DNA of 44,752 nucleotides from Myxococcales bacterium (lineage in GTDB: Bacteria; Myxococcota_A; Polyangia; Palsa-1104), in NCBI GenBank assembly GCA_028287105.1, contig JAQBQH010000046.1:1-44752 (forward strand). Reading direction: 5' to 3'. The notes beneath the pieces are model-generated. The model made no database searches. It was not told the origin of the DNA and saw only the letters and a list, made by a program, of their open reading frames with translations. Shown here piece by piece: positions 17,214-28,190 of this stretch (positions within the stretch are counted from its first letter, which is position 1; every line of letters begins with the position of its first letter). The position numbers and the translations under genes are program-made.

Positions 17214-18263
17214 ATGCGCACAAAAACGATCGTCTTAAGCGTCCTTGCACTAGCCATCGCTGCGGGGCCCGCCGCGGCGCAACAGGGGCTCAAGGTTCCC
17301 GAGCCGAGCCCCGCCGCCCAGGTCGAGCAGACCATCGGGCTCACCAACATCAAGGTCAGCTATCACCGTCCTGCCGTCGGGGGACGCAAGGTCTGGGGAG
17401 AGCTGGTGCCGTTCGGCGAGGTCTGGCGCGCGGGCGCCAACGAGAACACGACCATTTCGTTCTCGTCGCCGGTCAAGGTCGGCGGCAAGACGCTGGCGGC
17501 CGGCACCTACGGTCTGCACACCATCCCGACCGCGAAGGATTGGACCGTCATCTTCAACAAGATCTCGAGCGGCTGGGGCAGCTATGCCTATGACGCCAAG
17601 GACGATGCGCTGCGGATCACCGTGACACCGCAGGCGTCTGACGCGTTCGAAGAGCGGCTGTCGTATCGCTTCGACGATCCGACCGAGAGCTCGGTGACGG
17701 CGGCGCTGCGCTGGGAGAAGCTGCGGCTGCCGATCAAGATTGACGTCGACACGCCGGCGGTGGTGATGGCGCACATGCGCGACGAGCTGCACGGCGCGCC
17801 GCAGTTCAATCCCGACGCGTGGGCGCAGGCGGCCCGCTACTGGGTCGGCCACGGCGGCAATCTCGAGGAAGCGCAGAAGATGGTCGACCGCTCGATCGCG
17901 ATGCGCGAGACCTTCAACAACGTGTCGGTCAAGGCGGCCATCGCCGAGAAGAAGGGCGATACCAGGAGCGCGTCGACGCTGCGCGCGCACTCGATGCAGA
18001 TCGCGACCGAAGCCGATTTGAATCAGTACGGCTACGGGCTCATAGGCCAGAAGAAGGTCGACGAGGCGATCGCGATCTTCCAGCAGAACGTGAGCGCGCA
18101 CCCGGCGTCGTGGAATGCGTACGACAGCCTCGCCGAGGCCTATTTGCTCAAGGGTGACAAGAAGGCGGCCAGCGACAACTACGGCAAGGCGCTGACGATG
18201 GTGAAGGATGCGCCCAACAAGAAGCGCATCGAGCAGACGATCTCGAAGCTCAGCGGGAAGTAG
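17214..18263 (+). CDS. secreted DUF2911 protein with C-terminal TPR region
   Basis: The product (349 residues) has a signal peptide ending AAAQQG. The DUF2911 domain spans about 28-190: VSYHRPAVGGRKVWG, VWRAGANENTTI, GTYGLHTIP and WTVIFNK. A helical region at about 195-345 contains TPR-like units (AQAARYWVGHGGNLEEAQ, WNAYDSLAEAYLLKGDKK). This arrangement is common in bacteria that secrete many peptidases, but DUF2911 has no assigned activity. The ATG at 17214 begins the signal peptide; the GTG at 17172 overlaps the previous gene and is rejected. It ends 15 bp from the convergent S9 peptidase gene. Confidence 0.85.
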   Translation: MRTKTIVLSVLALAIAAGPAAAQQGLKVPEPSPAAQVEQTIGLTNIKVSYHRPAVGGRKVWGELVPFGEVWRAGANENTTISFSSPVKVGGKTLAAGTYGLHTIPTAKDWTVIFNKISSGWGSYAYDAKDDALRITVTPQASDAFEERLSYRFDDPTESSVTAALRWEKLRLPIKIDVDTPAVVMAHMRDELHGAPQFNPDAWAQAARYWVGHGGNLEEAQKMVDRSIAMRETFNNVSVKAAIAEKKGDTRSASTLRAHSMQIATEADLNQYGYGLIGQKKVDEAIAIFQQNVSAHPASWNAYDSLAEAYLLKGDKKAASDNYGKALTMVKDAPNKKRIEQTISKLSGK

Positions 18264-18278
18264 CGAAGAAGGAGCGAA

Positions 18279-20284
<2,006 letters not shown>

Positions 20285-20288
<4 letters not shown>

Positions 20289-21523
20289 GACTCTCTCCTG
20301 TAGGCGACCACGCCGCGCACGATCACGGTGCGCGCCAGCGGTACACCATAGTGTTGCGGGACCTGACGATGATCGTCGGCGTCCCAGATCACGAGATCCC
20401 CGCGCGCCCCCGGCGCCAGCTGGCCGGCGTCGTCGCGGCCGACCGAGAGCGCGGCGGCGCGCGTGACGCCGAGCCACGCCTGCGCCGCCGAGAGGCCCAT
20501 CTGGGTGCAGGCCAGCGTCATCATGAGCGGCAGCGACTCGGACAGCGACGAGCCAGGGTTACAATCGGTCCCGAGCGCGACGGTGCAGCCCGCCGCGTAG
20601 AGGCGGCCCGCGTCGGGCCACGGCAGCTTGAGCGTGAGCGCCGCGCCGGGAAGCAGGTTGCACACGACGCCGGCGGCGGCGAGCTTCGCAGGCGCCTCGG
20701 GCGAGAGCTGCTCGAGATGCTCGACCGACGTGGCGCCGAGCTCCGCGGCCAGCTCGGCGGCGCCGGTGTACGTGAACTGCTCGGCGTGCACGCGCAGCCG
20801 CTTGCGGTGGCGCTTGCCCGCCTCGAGGATGGCGCGGGTCTCGGCGAGCGAAAAGGCGCCCTCGTCGCAGTAGACGTCGACGGCGTCGGCGTTGGTGGTG
20901 GGGATGAGCTCGTCGCAGAAGGCGCGTACGAAGCGCGCGCGCTCGCCGTTCGGCGGCGGCACGTGCGCGAGCAGCGTCGGCGAGACGTCGACCACGTGCG
21001 ACTCGCGCGCCGCCTGCAGCGCCGCCAGGAGGCGCCGCTCGCCGGCGATGGTGAGGTCGTAGCCGGTCTTGGCCTCGACCAGCGTCACGCCCTGCGCGAG
21101 GAAGCGGTCGAGGCGCGCCAACGCGCCCTCGTGCAGCGCCTGATCGCTGGCCGCGCGGGTCGCGGTCACCGTCGCCAGGATGCCGCCGCCCGCCTGCTGG
21201 ATCTCGAGGTACGACTTGCGCTGGTTGCGCAGATCGAACTCGCCCGCGCGCGACCCGGCGAACACGAGATGCGTGTGCGGATCGACCAGGCCCGGCGTGA
21301 CCAGCTGGCCGTGCGCGTCGATGCGCTCGTCGCTGCCGAAGCCGGGCGGGAGCTCCGCCGTCGGGCCGGCGTAGACGACGCGGCCGTTGCGGATGGCGAC
21401 CGCGGCGTTGCGCACGAGGCCGATGCCGCCGCCGGAGCCCGCGCCGCCGCCGTCGTGCACGCGGCCGTCGCCGGTGCAGGTGAGCAGCTCGCCGATGTTC
21501 TCGATGAGGACGCTACCGAACAT
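20285..21523 (-). CDS. hutI: imidazolonepropionase
   Basis: The product (412 residues) hydrolyses imidazolone-5-propionate to N-formimino-L-glutamate, the third step of histidine catabolism. It is an amidohydrolase: [16 protein letters not shown] holds the first metal histidines, HAEQF and SVEHLE the middle ones, and TDCNPGSS the conserved Asp. Near residue 25 a Gly-rich insert ([11 protein letters not shown]) lies in the small beta-domain and is not usual. The ATG at 21523 ([16 protein letters not shown]) is inside the end of hutU, an 11-bp overlap, and the stop overlaps the S9 peptidase start. The three genes form one coupled unit. Confidence 0.94.
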
Positions 21524-23174
21524 GCGGCACCCGCGGCCCATGCTCGGCGGCGAACTCGAGCGCCTCCGGGTAGCCGGCATCGGCGTGGCGCAGAACGCCC
21601 ATCGCCGGGTCGGTGGTCAGGACGCGCTCGAGCCGCCGCGCCGCCGCCTCGGTGCCGTCGGCGACGACGACCATGCCGGCGTGCTGCGAGTAGCCCATGC
21701 CGACGCCGCCGCCGTGATGCACGCTCACCCAGGTCGCGCCCGCCGCGCAGTTGATGAGCGCGTTCAAAAAGACCCAGTCGCTGATGGCGTCGGAGCCGTC
21801 GCGCATCGCTTCGGTCTCGCGATTGGGCGACGCCACCGATCCGGCGTCGAGGTGATCGCGCCCGATGACGAGCGGCGCCTTGACCTTCCCGGTCCTGACC
21901 AGCTCGTTGAACAGGAGGCCCGCCTTGTGGCGCTCACCGTAGCCGAGCCAGCAGATGCGCGACGGCAGCCCCTGGAACTGCACGCGCTCGGCCGCGAGCG
22001 TGAGCCAGCGCTGCAGATGCGCGTTGTCGGGGAAGAGCGCGGCGACGGCGCGATCGGTCACCGCGATGTCTTCGGGATCGCCTGAGAGCGCCGCCCAGCG
22101 GAACGGCCCCTTGCCCTCGCAGAAGAGCGGCCGGATGTAGGCCGGCACGAAGCCGGGGATCTCTTTGAAGCCGTCGACGCCGGCCAGCACCGCCTGTCCG
22201 CGCAGGTTGTTGCCGTAGTCGAACGCGTGCGCGCCGAGCCGCTTGAGATCGATCATCGCGCGCACGTGCTCCGCCATCGACTGGCGCGCCAGCTCGACGT
22301 ACTTCTGCGGATCGCGCTGGCGCAGCTCCTCCGCCTGGCCGAGCTCCACGCCCGCCGGCAGGTAGCCGCGCAGCGGATCGTGAGCGGAGGTCTGATCGGT
22401 CACGAGGTCGGGCACGACGCCGCGCCGCACCAGCTCGGGCAACACCCGCGCGCAGTTCCCTTCCAGCCCCACCGAGAGCGCGCGCCCTTCCTTCTGCGCG
22501 CGCGCACAACGCGCCAGGGCGTCGTCGAGGTCCTTGGCCTGCTCGTCGAGATAGCGGGTCTCGAGGCGCCGCTGAATGCGCGTCGGATCGACGTCGATGC
22601 CGAGGAAGACGCCGCCGTTCATCGTCACCGCGAGCGGCTGCGCGCCGCCCATGCCGCCGAGGCCGCCCGAGACCACGAGCTTGCCGCGGAGATCGGCGCC
22701 TTCGCCGTAGTGCACGCGCGCCGCCGAGGCGAAGGTCTCGTAGGTCCCCTGCAAGATCCCCTGCGTGCCGATGTAGATCCACGAGCCGGCCGTCATCTGG
22801 CCGTACATGATCAGGCCCGCCTTCTCGAGGTCCCAGAACTTCTCCCACGTCGCCCAGTGCGGCACGAGGTTGGAGTTGGCGAGCAGCACGCGCGGCGCAT
22901 CGGCGTGCGTGCGCAGGACGCCGACCGCCTTGCCCGACTGCACCAGCAGCGTCTCGTCGTCGCCGAGCTGCTCCAGCTCGCGGACGATGACGTCGAACGC
23001 CTCCCAGCTGCGCGCCGCCTTGCCGGTGCCGCCATAGACCACGAGATCGTCGGGACGCTCGGCCACGTCGGGATCGAGGTTGTTCATGAGCATCCGGAGC
23101 GCGGCCTCTTGCGGCCAACCCTTGCAGCGCAGGGTGGTGCCGCGGGGCGCTCGGACGGTGCGAGGTTGCGACAT
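21513..23174 (-). CDS. hutU: urocanate hydratase
   Basis: The product (553 residues, normal for urocanase) converts urocanate to imidazolone propionate using tightly bound NAD+. [11 protein letters not shown] near residue 175 is the NAD-binding loop. [15 protein letters not shown] carries the active-site Cys408, and [15 protein letters not shown] is the conserved C-terminal block. The ATG at 23174 gives [12 protein letters not shown] and lies 7 nt after TAAGGT without a Shine-Dalgarno sequence, so a leaderless start is likely. A much longer open frame upstream overlaps the divergent gene and is rejected. It is first in the hutU-hutI-S9 peptidase unit. Confidence 0.96.
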   Translation of the reverse strand: MSQPRTVRAPRGTTLRCKGWPQEAALRMLMNNLDPDVAERPDDLVVYGGTGKAARSWEAFDVIVRELEQLGDDETLLVQSGKAVGVLRTHADAPRVLLANSNLVPHWATWEKFWDLEKAGLIMYGQMTAGSWIYIGTQGILQGTYETFASAARVHYGEGADLRGKLVVSGGLGGMGGAQPLAVTMNGGVFLGIDVDPTRIQRRLETRYLDEQAKDLDDALARCARAQKEGRALSVGLEGNCARVLPELVRRGVVPDLVTDQTSAHDPLRGYLPAGVELGQAEELRQRDPQKYVELARQSMAEHVRAMIDLKRLGAHAFDYGNNLRGQAVLAGVDGFKEIPGFVPAYIRPLFCEGKGPFRWAALSGDPEDIAVTDRAVAALFPDNAHLQRWLTLAAERVQFQGLPSRICWLGYGERHKAGLLFNELVRTGKVKAPLVIGRDHLDAGSVASPNRETEAMRDGSDAISDWVFLNALINCAAGATWVSVHHGGGVGMGYSQHAGMVVVADGTEAAARRLERVLTTDPAMGVLRHADAGYPEALEFAAEHGPRVPHVR

Positions 23175-23181
23175 GGCGCGC

Positions 23182-23209
23182 ACCTTAGCACGGTGATCGC
23201 AAGGTACAA
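23182..23209 (-). promoter_or_regulatory. putative hutU promoter
   Basis: On the minus strand, TTGTAC (23209-23204), 16 nt, TAAGGT (23187-23182), then 7 nt to the hutU ATG. It is interleaved with the divergent promoter region of the gene at 23241. Confidence 0.5.
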
Positions 23210-23235
23210 TCGTGCGTCGGAGAGAGGGTACAATC
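23203..23235 (+). promoter_or_regulatory. two GGTACAATC repeats; the second is a likely -10
   Basis: GGTACAATC occurs at 23203-23211 and 23227-23235, 24 bp apart on the same face scale of the helix. TACAAT in the second copy (23229-23234) is 6 nt before the GTG at 23241, so it can serve as a -10 for a leaderless mRNA. The first copy overlaps the hutU -35 on the other strand. No clear -35 is seen for the second. Confidence 0.4.
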
Positions 23236-23240
23236 ACGCC

Positions 23241-24029
23241 GTGAGCTGGTATCTGGCGGACATGGTCGTACAGTTCGACGTGCAAGACGACCCGCGCGGC
23301 GTGGTGCACGTCAACACCTGCCTCATCGAGGCGGAGTCGCCCGAGGAGGCGCACGACAAGGCGCTGCGCCTCGGTCGCGACGCGGAGAGCGAGTACGAAA
23401 ATCCGTCGGGCCGCCGCGTGCGCCAGCGCTTCCTCGGGCTGCGCGAGCTGTCGGAGATCCACGAGACGCTCGAGGACGGCGCCGAGATCGCTTTTCACGA
23501 GCGCATCGGCGTGAGCGATCTCGAGGCGCGCCGCATGGTGGTCAAGAAGGAGCAGCTCTCGGTCTTTCAGTCGGTGGCGCCGTCGGGCGGGCCCGACTAC
23601 GCGCCGGCCGACATCATGGCCAAGGTCGACGACATCCTGCCGCCGCGGGTGGCGTCGATCCATCACGCGCAGATCATGATTCCGACCGGCGGCGAGGCGC
23701 AGGCGCGCCGCTTCTACGGCGGGCTCCTCGGCATGGCGGAGCTCGACAAGCCGCAGCCGCTGCGCGCGCGCGGCGGATTATGGATGCAGGCCGGCGACCG
23801 GCAGCTCCACATCGGCGTCGAGTCGCCCGGCGTCGAGCGCGACAAGACCCGCGCCCACGTCGCCTACGAGGTCACCAAGCTCGACGCGTGGCGCTCGCGC
23901 CTCGAGGCGGCCGGCATCGAGATCGTCGACGGTGATCGCATCGCCGGGCTGCGCCGCTTCGAGCTGCGCGATCCGTTCGGCAATCGCATCGAGCTCATCG
24001 AACGCGCACCGACGGGCGAGGTCGGCTGA
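23241..24029 (+). CDS. DUF4288-VOC (glyoxalase-fold) fusion protein
   Basis: The product (262 residues) has two parts. Residues 1-102 match the DUF4288 pattern: [12 protein letters not shown], an A-x-SPEEA helix, NPSGRRV, FLGLREL and LEDGAEI. Residues about 137-258 form a VOC-fold unit ([39 protein letters not shown]) with His142, the His in QLHIG and the final Glu as possible metal ligands. A charged linker joins them with no stop. The reaction is unknown; VOC proteins include lyases, dioxygenases and resistance proteins. Start is a GTG 6 nt after TACAAT. It is divergent from hutU with 66 bp between. Confidence 0.78.
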   Translation: MSWYLADMVVQFDVQDDPRGVVHVNTCLIEAESPEEAHDKALRLGRDAESEYENPSGRRVRQRFLGLRELSEIHETLEDGAEIAFHERIGVSDLEARRMVVKKEQLSVFQSVAPSGGPDYAPADIMAKVDDILPPRVASIHHAQIMIPTGGEAQARRFYGGLLGMAELDKPQPLRARGGLWMQAGDRQLHIGVESPGVERDKTRAHVAYEVTKLDAWRSRLEAAGIEIVDGDRIAGLRRFELRDPFGNRIELIERAPTGEVG

Positions 24030-24051
24030 GGCCGTCGCGGCGCGCCGACGA

Positions 24052-25566
24052 TCAGCCGGCGAGGCGCGTGGCGGCGACGGTGGCCACGCTCATGATCGAG
24101 TGCTGCGGGTTGACGCCGGTGTTGGTGGGGAAGACGCTGGCGTCCATCACGTAGAGCCCGTCGACGCCGTGGACCTTGAGCGTGGGGTCGACGACGCTCG
24201 TCGACGGGTCGCGGCCGGCGCGGCAGCCGCCGAACAGGTGCGTCATGATGAGGCTGTAGGCGCGCGGATCGAGCGGCGCGCGTGCGAAGAGCTCCAGCTC
24301 GTCGGGAGAGCGGAGCGTCTCGGGCAGGCCGCTGACGCCCGTGAGCACCTCGCGCGCGCCGGCGGCGAAGTGCATCGAGGCCAGCGTGCGCATGGCGTCG
24401 CGCAGCCGCTCGAGATCGTGCGGCACGAGATCGTAGCGCACCAGATCGCCGAACCAGAGCGACGGGCGGATGCTGCCCTCGGCGTCGGCTCGCAGCGCCA
24501 CCGACCAGTTGGCGACGTAGGGCAGCTCGGCGAGCCGTTCGGCGAAGCGCGCGCCGGCACCGGGCAGGCGCGCCGCGGTCACTTCGGGCGGCACGTTGAT
24601 CGATTCGAACTTCACGCCGAGCGTGTCGCGCATGCCGAAGGCCTCGTAGCCTTGCGAGGCGCCGGTCCAGGCGTCGACGCGGGCAGGGTAGAGCCCCATC
24701 ACCGCGGTGCCCGGATGCGACATGAAGTGGCGCCCGAGGTGCGCCATGCGCGCGCCCGAGCGCCACAGGAGGTTCGACGACTGGATGACGCCGCCGGCGA
24801 CGATGACGGCGCGGCGCGCGGCGAGGCGGAACGGCTGGCCCGCCTCGGGACCGTCGCCGCCGATGCGACCGGTGACGGCGACGGCGCGCCCGCCCTTGCG
24901 CTCGATCTTGCGGACGCGCACGTGCGCGACCACGTGCGCCCCGTCGGCGGCGGCGCGCCTGAGCGAGGTCACCGCGGTCGACTGCTTGGCCTCGTGCGGG
25001 CAGCCGTGCAGACAGCGGCTCGAGCCGCGACAGCCCTTCTCGTAGCGATGGATGAAGCGCCCCTCGACGCCGATCGCGTTGGCGCCGGTGCGCAGCAAGA
25101 GATCCTGGCGATTGGAGGTGACCCCCTCGACGACCGGGCGCGCCGACAGCTCGTCCTCTATGATGGTCGCGGCGTCGTCGAGCGCCCGCTGCGGCAGGCC
25201 GTCGGCGAGGCCGAAGCGCTCGTGCCAGTGGTGCAGGATCTTCTCCGGCAGCCGCCACACGATCGCCGAGTTGACGAAGGTGGTGCCGCCGACGCAGGCG
25301 CCCTGGAGGATCGGGGTCGTCGCGCGCCCGAACGCGGCCTGCTTGCCGCCGGCGCGAAACAGCCGCGCCATCGAGGCGCCGGCGTTGGTGCCGAGCGTGC
25401 GCGCGTCGATGTGCGGCCCTTCCTCGAGCACCACGACGCGCGCACCCGATGCCGCCAGGATGCGCGCGGCCGCGCCGCCGCCGGCGCCCGAGCCGACGAT
25501 GACGAAGTCGACCTCGTCGACGGGCAGGCCACTGTGCGAGGCGTCGATGAAGCGCGCGGCGCTCAT
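24052..25566 (-). CDS. GMC-family FAD oxidoreductase
   Basis: The product (504 residues) should oxidise an alcohol, sterol or sugar alcohol. GSGAGGG at 25-31 with ARVVVLEEG is the FAD-binding Rossmann site. GACVGGTTFVNSAIVWRLP is the flavin-attachment region. A cluster CRGSSRCLHGCPHEAK at about 175-190 holds three cysteines. The C-terminal part has MTHLFGGC, VDGLYVMDASVFPTNTG and NPQHSIMSVA, with the catalytic His in NPQHS. The Cys-rich CxxxCxxGC stretch recalls long-chain alcohol oxidase and cholesterol-oxidase-like members. No signal peptide. It begins 4 bp after the stop of the small upstream gene and is last in a three-gene operon. Confidence 0.9.
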   Translation of the reverse strand: MSAARFIDASHSGLPVDEVDFVIVGSGAGGGAAARILAASGARVVVLEEGPHIDARTLGTNAGASMARLFRAGGKQAAFGRATTPILQGACVGGTTFVNSAIVWRLPEKILHHWHERFGLADGLPQRALDDAATIIEDELSARPVVEGVTSNRQDLLLRTGANAIGVEGRFIHRYEKGCRGSSRCLHGCPHEAKQSTAVTSLRRAAADGAHVVAHVRVRKIERKGGRAVAVTGRIGGDGPEAGQPFRLAARRAVIVAGGVIQSSNLLWRSGARMAHLGRHFMSHPGTAVMGLYPARVDAWTGASQGYEAFGMRDTLGVKFESINVPPEVTAARLPGAGARFAERLAELPYVANWSVALRADAEGSIRPSLWFGDLVRYDLVPHDLERLRDAMRTLASMHFAAGAREVLTGVSGLPETLRSPDELELFARAPLDPRAYSLIMTHLFGGCRAGRDPSTSVVDPTLKVHGVDGLYVMDASVFPTNTGVNPQHSIMSVATVAATRLAG

Positions 25567-25570
25567 GCCA

Positions 25571-25957
25571 TCAACCGGTCAACCGGTAGGCGCCGATCTG
25601 CTTCAGCGTCGGCTCGTCGCCGAGAACGAGCGTGCACAAGGTCAGCTTCAAGAACATGGCCGCCATGCGCAGGACGTACACGCGGTGCGCGAGCAGCCGC
25701 TCGAGCAGCGACGCCTGCCCAAGCGCATCGAGGCTGCCGAAGGTGCGCAGCCGGCCGTAGAGGAAGATCGGCGCCAGCCAGGCGATGTAGAGCGTGGCGC
25801 GCAGCAAGAGCGCCGCGTGCCACGGCGAGCGCGCGCACTCGGCCGCGTAGCGCGCGCCCACGTCGATGCCGGCGAGCCGGCCGCCGAGCGCGCCGGGCGG
25901 AATGAGCGCGCCCGCGATCACCGTCGCCCAGCGGCGCTCGTGCGCAGCGAGCGTCAC
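25571..25957 (-). CDS. small helical protein, possible GMC partner subunit
   Basis: The product (128 residues) has two hydrophobic stretches (about 49-67 and 99-113) that could be membrane helices. The pattern ERRWATVIAGALIPP at the start and LLAHRVYVLRMAAMFLK then GDEPTLKQIGAYR at the end resembles, weakly, the small subunit 3 of gluconate/alcohol dehydrogenases and the N-terminal part of fused long-chain alcohol oxidases. That fits its position 4 bp before the GMC gene. Start is a GTG that overlaps the upstream stop (GTGA), which indicates coupling. It might tether the oxidase to the membrane or shape its substrate tunnel. Confidence in the role is low. Confidence 0.68.
   Translation of the reverse strand: MTLAAHERRWATVIAGALIPPGALGGRLAGIDVGARYAAECARSPWHAALLLRATLYIAWLAPIFLYGRLRTFGSLDALGQASLLERLLAHRVYVLRMAAMFLKLTLCTLVLGDEPTLKQIGAYRLTG
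25572..25587. repeat. tandem 8-bp repeat CAACCGGT x2
   Basis: CAACCGGT occurs twice head to tail and includes the stop codon of the 25571-25957 gene. Each copy contains the palindrome ACCGGT. Related cores lie at 28046-28053 (CAACCGGT) and 28131-28138 (AACCGGTT). Confidence 0.5.
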
Positions 25958-26481
25958 GCCAATCCGACCAAGGCCGCCAGCGCCTTCCAGACCGCGGTGC
26001 GAAACTCGGGATCCTTCTCGACGAGCGAGACGCGCCGATTGGGCACATCGATGTCGAGGTAGAGCTCGCCGCCCTCGCAGAAGAGCTTGAGGTGCAGCGT
26101 CCGCGGCGAGGATGGGTCGCCCTCGCGCGAAACCAAGAGCGCCCCGAAGCGCGCTTCGCCGGTGACGGGGCCGCTGCCGAACAGCTTGCGCCAGCGCGAC
26201 TTCGGCGGCGGCGCCGGCTGATCGAGCGCCACCGCGGCCGCTTCGATGAAGCGCTCGGTCGGGTCGCCGAGCGACGACAGCACCACCGCATCGGGCGCGA
26301 CGTGGGCCAACGGATTGACCTCGCCACCGACGCGCGACGGCTGCATCCCGCCGCGGATGCGCAGCTTGAACGCGGCCTCGGCGCCGCCGAACGTGTTGCG
26401 CGCGACGGCCGTCAGCTCGCCGTCCGCCCCGATCTCGAGCGCCTCGGCGGCCAGCAGCAATCGCGCACTGTCTTCGTCCAC
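25954..26481 (-). CDS. hypothetical protein, first gene of the GMC operon
   Basis: The product (175 residues) is acidic-basic mixed with no signal peptide or membrane helix. A beta-rich N-terminal half (GELTAVARNTFGGAEAAFKLRIRGG) is followed by a Pro-rich stretch (QPAPPPKSRWRKLFG) and a second beta-domain (LHLKLFCEGGELYLDIDVP). No family is recognised. The open frame reaches a GTG at 26523, but TATAGT at 26494-26489 lies exactly 7 nt before the in-frame GTG at 26481, so I start there. Its stop overlaps the start of the next gene by GTGA. It may assist the downstream oxidase. Confidence 0.6.
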   Translation of the reverse strand: MDEDSARLLLAAEALEIGADGELTAVARNTFGGAEAAFKLRIRGGMQPSRVGGEVNPLAHVAPDAVVLSSLGDPTERFIEAAAVALDQPAPPPKSRWRKLFGSGPVTGEARFGALLVSREGDPSSPRTLHLKLFCEGGELYLDIDVPNRRVSLVEKDPEFRTAVWKALAALVGLA

Positions 26482-26488
26482 GCGCGCC

Positions 26489-26516
26489 ACTATAGCAGCG
26501 CGCGCGGCGGCGCCAA
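26489..26516 (-). promoter_or_regulatory. putative promoter of the GMC operon
   Basis: On the minus strand, TTGGCG (26516-26511), 16 nt, TATAGT (26494-26489), then 7 nt to the GTG at 26481. The -10 is close to consensus. The site lies in the 58-bp gap after hutH. Confidence 0.5.
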
Positions 26517-26539
26517 GGTTCACGGCGCGCTACGCGAGG

Positions 26540-28084
26540 TCACTCTAGCTCGATGTGACGACGGGCAGCGGCCACGATGCTGCCGTCGTCGATCGCCCGG
26601 CGCACGGTCGCGATGTCGTTGCCGACGTGACGATCGACCTCCAGCTTGGGCACCCGCGCGCGCAGCGTCGCATGCGCGTGGTCGAGCGCCGGGCCGGGCC
26701 GATAGGGTGCGCGCAGGTCGATGCCCTGCGCCGCGCACAGGAGCTCGATGCTGAGGACGTTGCGCACGTTGTCGACGATGCGGGCGAGCTTGTCGGCGGC
26801 GTGCACGCCCATCGACACGTGATCCTCGCGGCCCGCCGACGACGGGATCGAGTCGACCGAGGCCGGGTGGGCCAGGATCTTGTTCTCCGAGACCAGCGCC
26901 GCTGCCGTCACCTGCGCCATCATGTAACCCGAGTTGAGGCCCGACTCGGGCGACAGGAACGCCGGCAGCCCCGACGACAGGTGCGGGTTGACCATCTGCT
27001 CGATGCGCCGCTCGGCGATGTTGGCCAGCTCGGCGACGGCGATGCCGGCGAAGTCGAGCGCCAGCGCCACCGGCTGACCGTGGAAGTTGCCGCCCGAGAC
27101 CATCTCGTCCGCGTCGGCGAAGACGAGCGGGTTGTCGGTCGCCGACGACGCCTCGACCTCGAGCACCTGCCGCGCGTAGCCGAGCGCGTCGCGCGTGGCG
27201 CCGTGCACCTGCGGCATGCAGCGCAACGAGTAGGCGTCCTGCACCTTGCCGCAGTTCTTGTGCGACGCGACGATGCCGGAGTCTGCAAGCAGACGCGCGA
27301 GGTTGCGCGCGCTCGTCGCCTGGCCGGGGTGCGGGCGCACGGCGTGGATGCGCGGATCGAACGCGCGCGGCGTGCCTTTGAGCGCCTCCAGCGACATGGC
27401 GCCGATGAGGTCGGCCAGCCGCGCCGCGTCCTCGGCGTCGATGAGCGCCAGCGCGCCGATGGCGGTCATGCACTGCGTGCCGTTGACGAGCGAGATGCCT
27501 TCCTTCGCTTCGAAGCGCACCGGCGCGAGGCCGACCGCGGCCAGCGCCGCGGCGCCCGGCAGCCGCTTGCCGTCGACGAAGGCTTCGCCTTCGCCCATGA
27601 GCACGAGCGCCAGGTGCGCCAGCGGCGCCAGATCTCCCGACGCGCCGACCGATCCTTTTTGCGGGATCATCGGGCTGACCCCGCGGTTGATCATCTCGCA
27701 CAGCAGATCGGCGACGACGGCGCGCACGCCCGAGTGCCCGAGCGACAGCACCTGCGCGCGCAGCAGCATCATCGCGCGCACCACCGGTACCGGCAGCGGG
27801 TCGCCGACGCCGGCGGCGTGCGAGCGGATGAGGTTGCGTTGCAGATTGCGAATTTCGTCGGCCGAAATCCTGACGTCGGCGAGGAAGCCGAAGCCGGTGT
27901 TGACGCCGTAGACCGCCGGCGCCGCGTCACCGCCGTCCTGGATCCGATCGACGACATGCCGCGCGGCGTCGATGCGCGCGCGCGCGTCCGCGCCGAGCCG
28001 CACGTTGGCCCCGGCGCGAGCCACCGATGCGATGGCTTCGAGGGTCAACCGGTCATCGCCCAAGACGACAGTGCTCGTGTGCAT
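26540..28084 (-). CDS. hutH: histidine ammonia-lyase
   Basis: The product (514 residues, normal for HAL) removes ammonia from L-histidine to give trans-urocanate, the first step of histidine catabolism. [15 protein letters not shown] carries Ala148-Ser149-Gly150, which cyclise to the MIO electrophile. Tyr59 in VYGVNTGFG is the catalytic tyrosine. Later blocks include [20 protein letters not shown] and [12 protein letters not shown], typical of HutH. The gene is about 3.4 kb from hutU and separated from it by the GMC operon and the DUF4288-VOC gene, so the pathway is encoded in two transcription units. The ATG at 28084 is 8 nt after TAACCA. It is divergent from the giant TPR gene. Confidence 0.96.
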   Translation of the reverse strand: MHTSTVVLGDDRLTLEAIASVARAGANVRLGADARARIDAARHVVDRIQDGGDAAPAVYGVNTGFGFLADVRISADEIRNLQRNLIRSHAAGVGDPLPVPVVRAMMLLRAQVLSLGHSGVRAVVADLLCEMINRGVSPMIPQKGSVGASGDLAPLAHLALVLMGEGEAFVDGKRLPGAAALAAVGLAPVRFEAKEGISLVNGTQCMTAIGALALIDAEDAARLADLIGAMSLEALKGTPRAFDPRIHAVRPHPGQATSARNLARLLADSGIVASHKNCGKVQDAYSLRCMPQVHGATRDALGYARQVLEVEASSATDNPLVFADADEMVSGGNFHGQPVALALDFAGIAVAELANIAERRIEQMVNPHLSSGLPAFLSPESGLNSGYMMAQVTAAALVSENKILAHPASVDSIPSSAGREDHVSMGVHAADKLARIVDNVRNVLSIELLCAAQGIDLRAPYRPGPALDHAHATLRARVPKLEVDRHVGNDIATVRRAIDDGSIVAAARRHIELE

Positions 28085-28092
28085 GCGCGCTT

Positions 28093-28121
28093 TGGTTACC
28101 GGAGCCCTAACTCGCCGTCAA
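28093..28121 (-). promoter_or_regulatory. putative hutH promoter
   Basis: On the minus strand, TTGACG (28121-28116), exactly 17 nt, TAACCA (28098-28093), then 8 nt to the hutH ATG. The leader would be about 1-2 nt. Confidence 0.55.
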
Positions 28122-28136
28122 GAACGGGAAAACCGG

Positions 28137-28164
28137 TTGATTCCCGTGGGCGTTCCCATACAAT
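28137..28164 (+). promoter_or_regulatory. putative promoter of the giant TPR operon
   Basis: TTGATT (28137-28142), 16 nt, TACAAT (28159-28164). The palindrome AACCGGTT (28131-28138) touches the -35. The -35 elements of this and the divergent hutH promoter are only 15 bp apart, so one bound regulator could affect both. Confidence 0.5.
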
Positions 28165-28190
28165 GGATGGCCGAGGACCCGCGCCCACCC

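Noticed and set aside
20289-20477. Upstream extension of the S9 peptidase
   Set aside because: The extension is inside hutI in another frame, and the ATG at 20288 has AGGAGAG and an ATGA overlap.
23175-23666. Upstream extension of hutU
   Set aside because: The urocanase sequence begins at MSQPRTV (23174), and the extension overlaps the divergent DUF4288-VOC gene in antisense.
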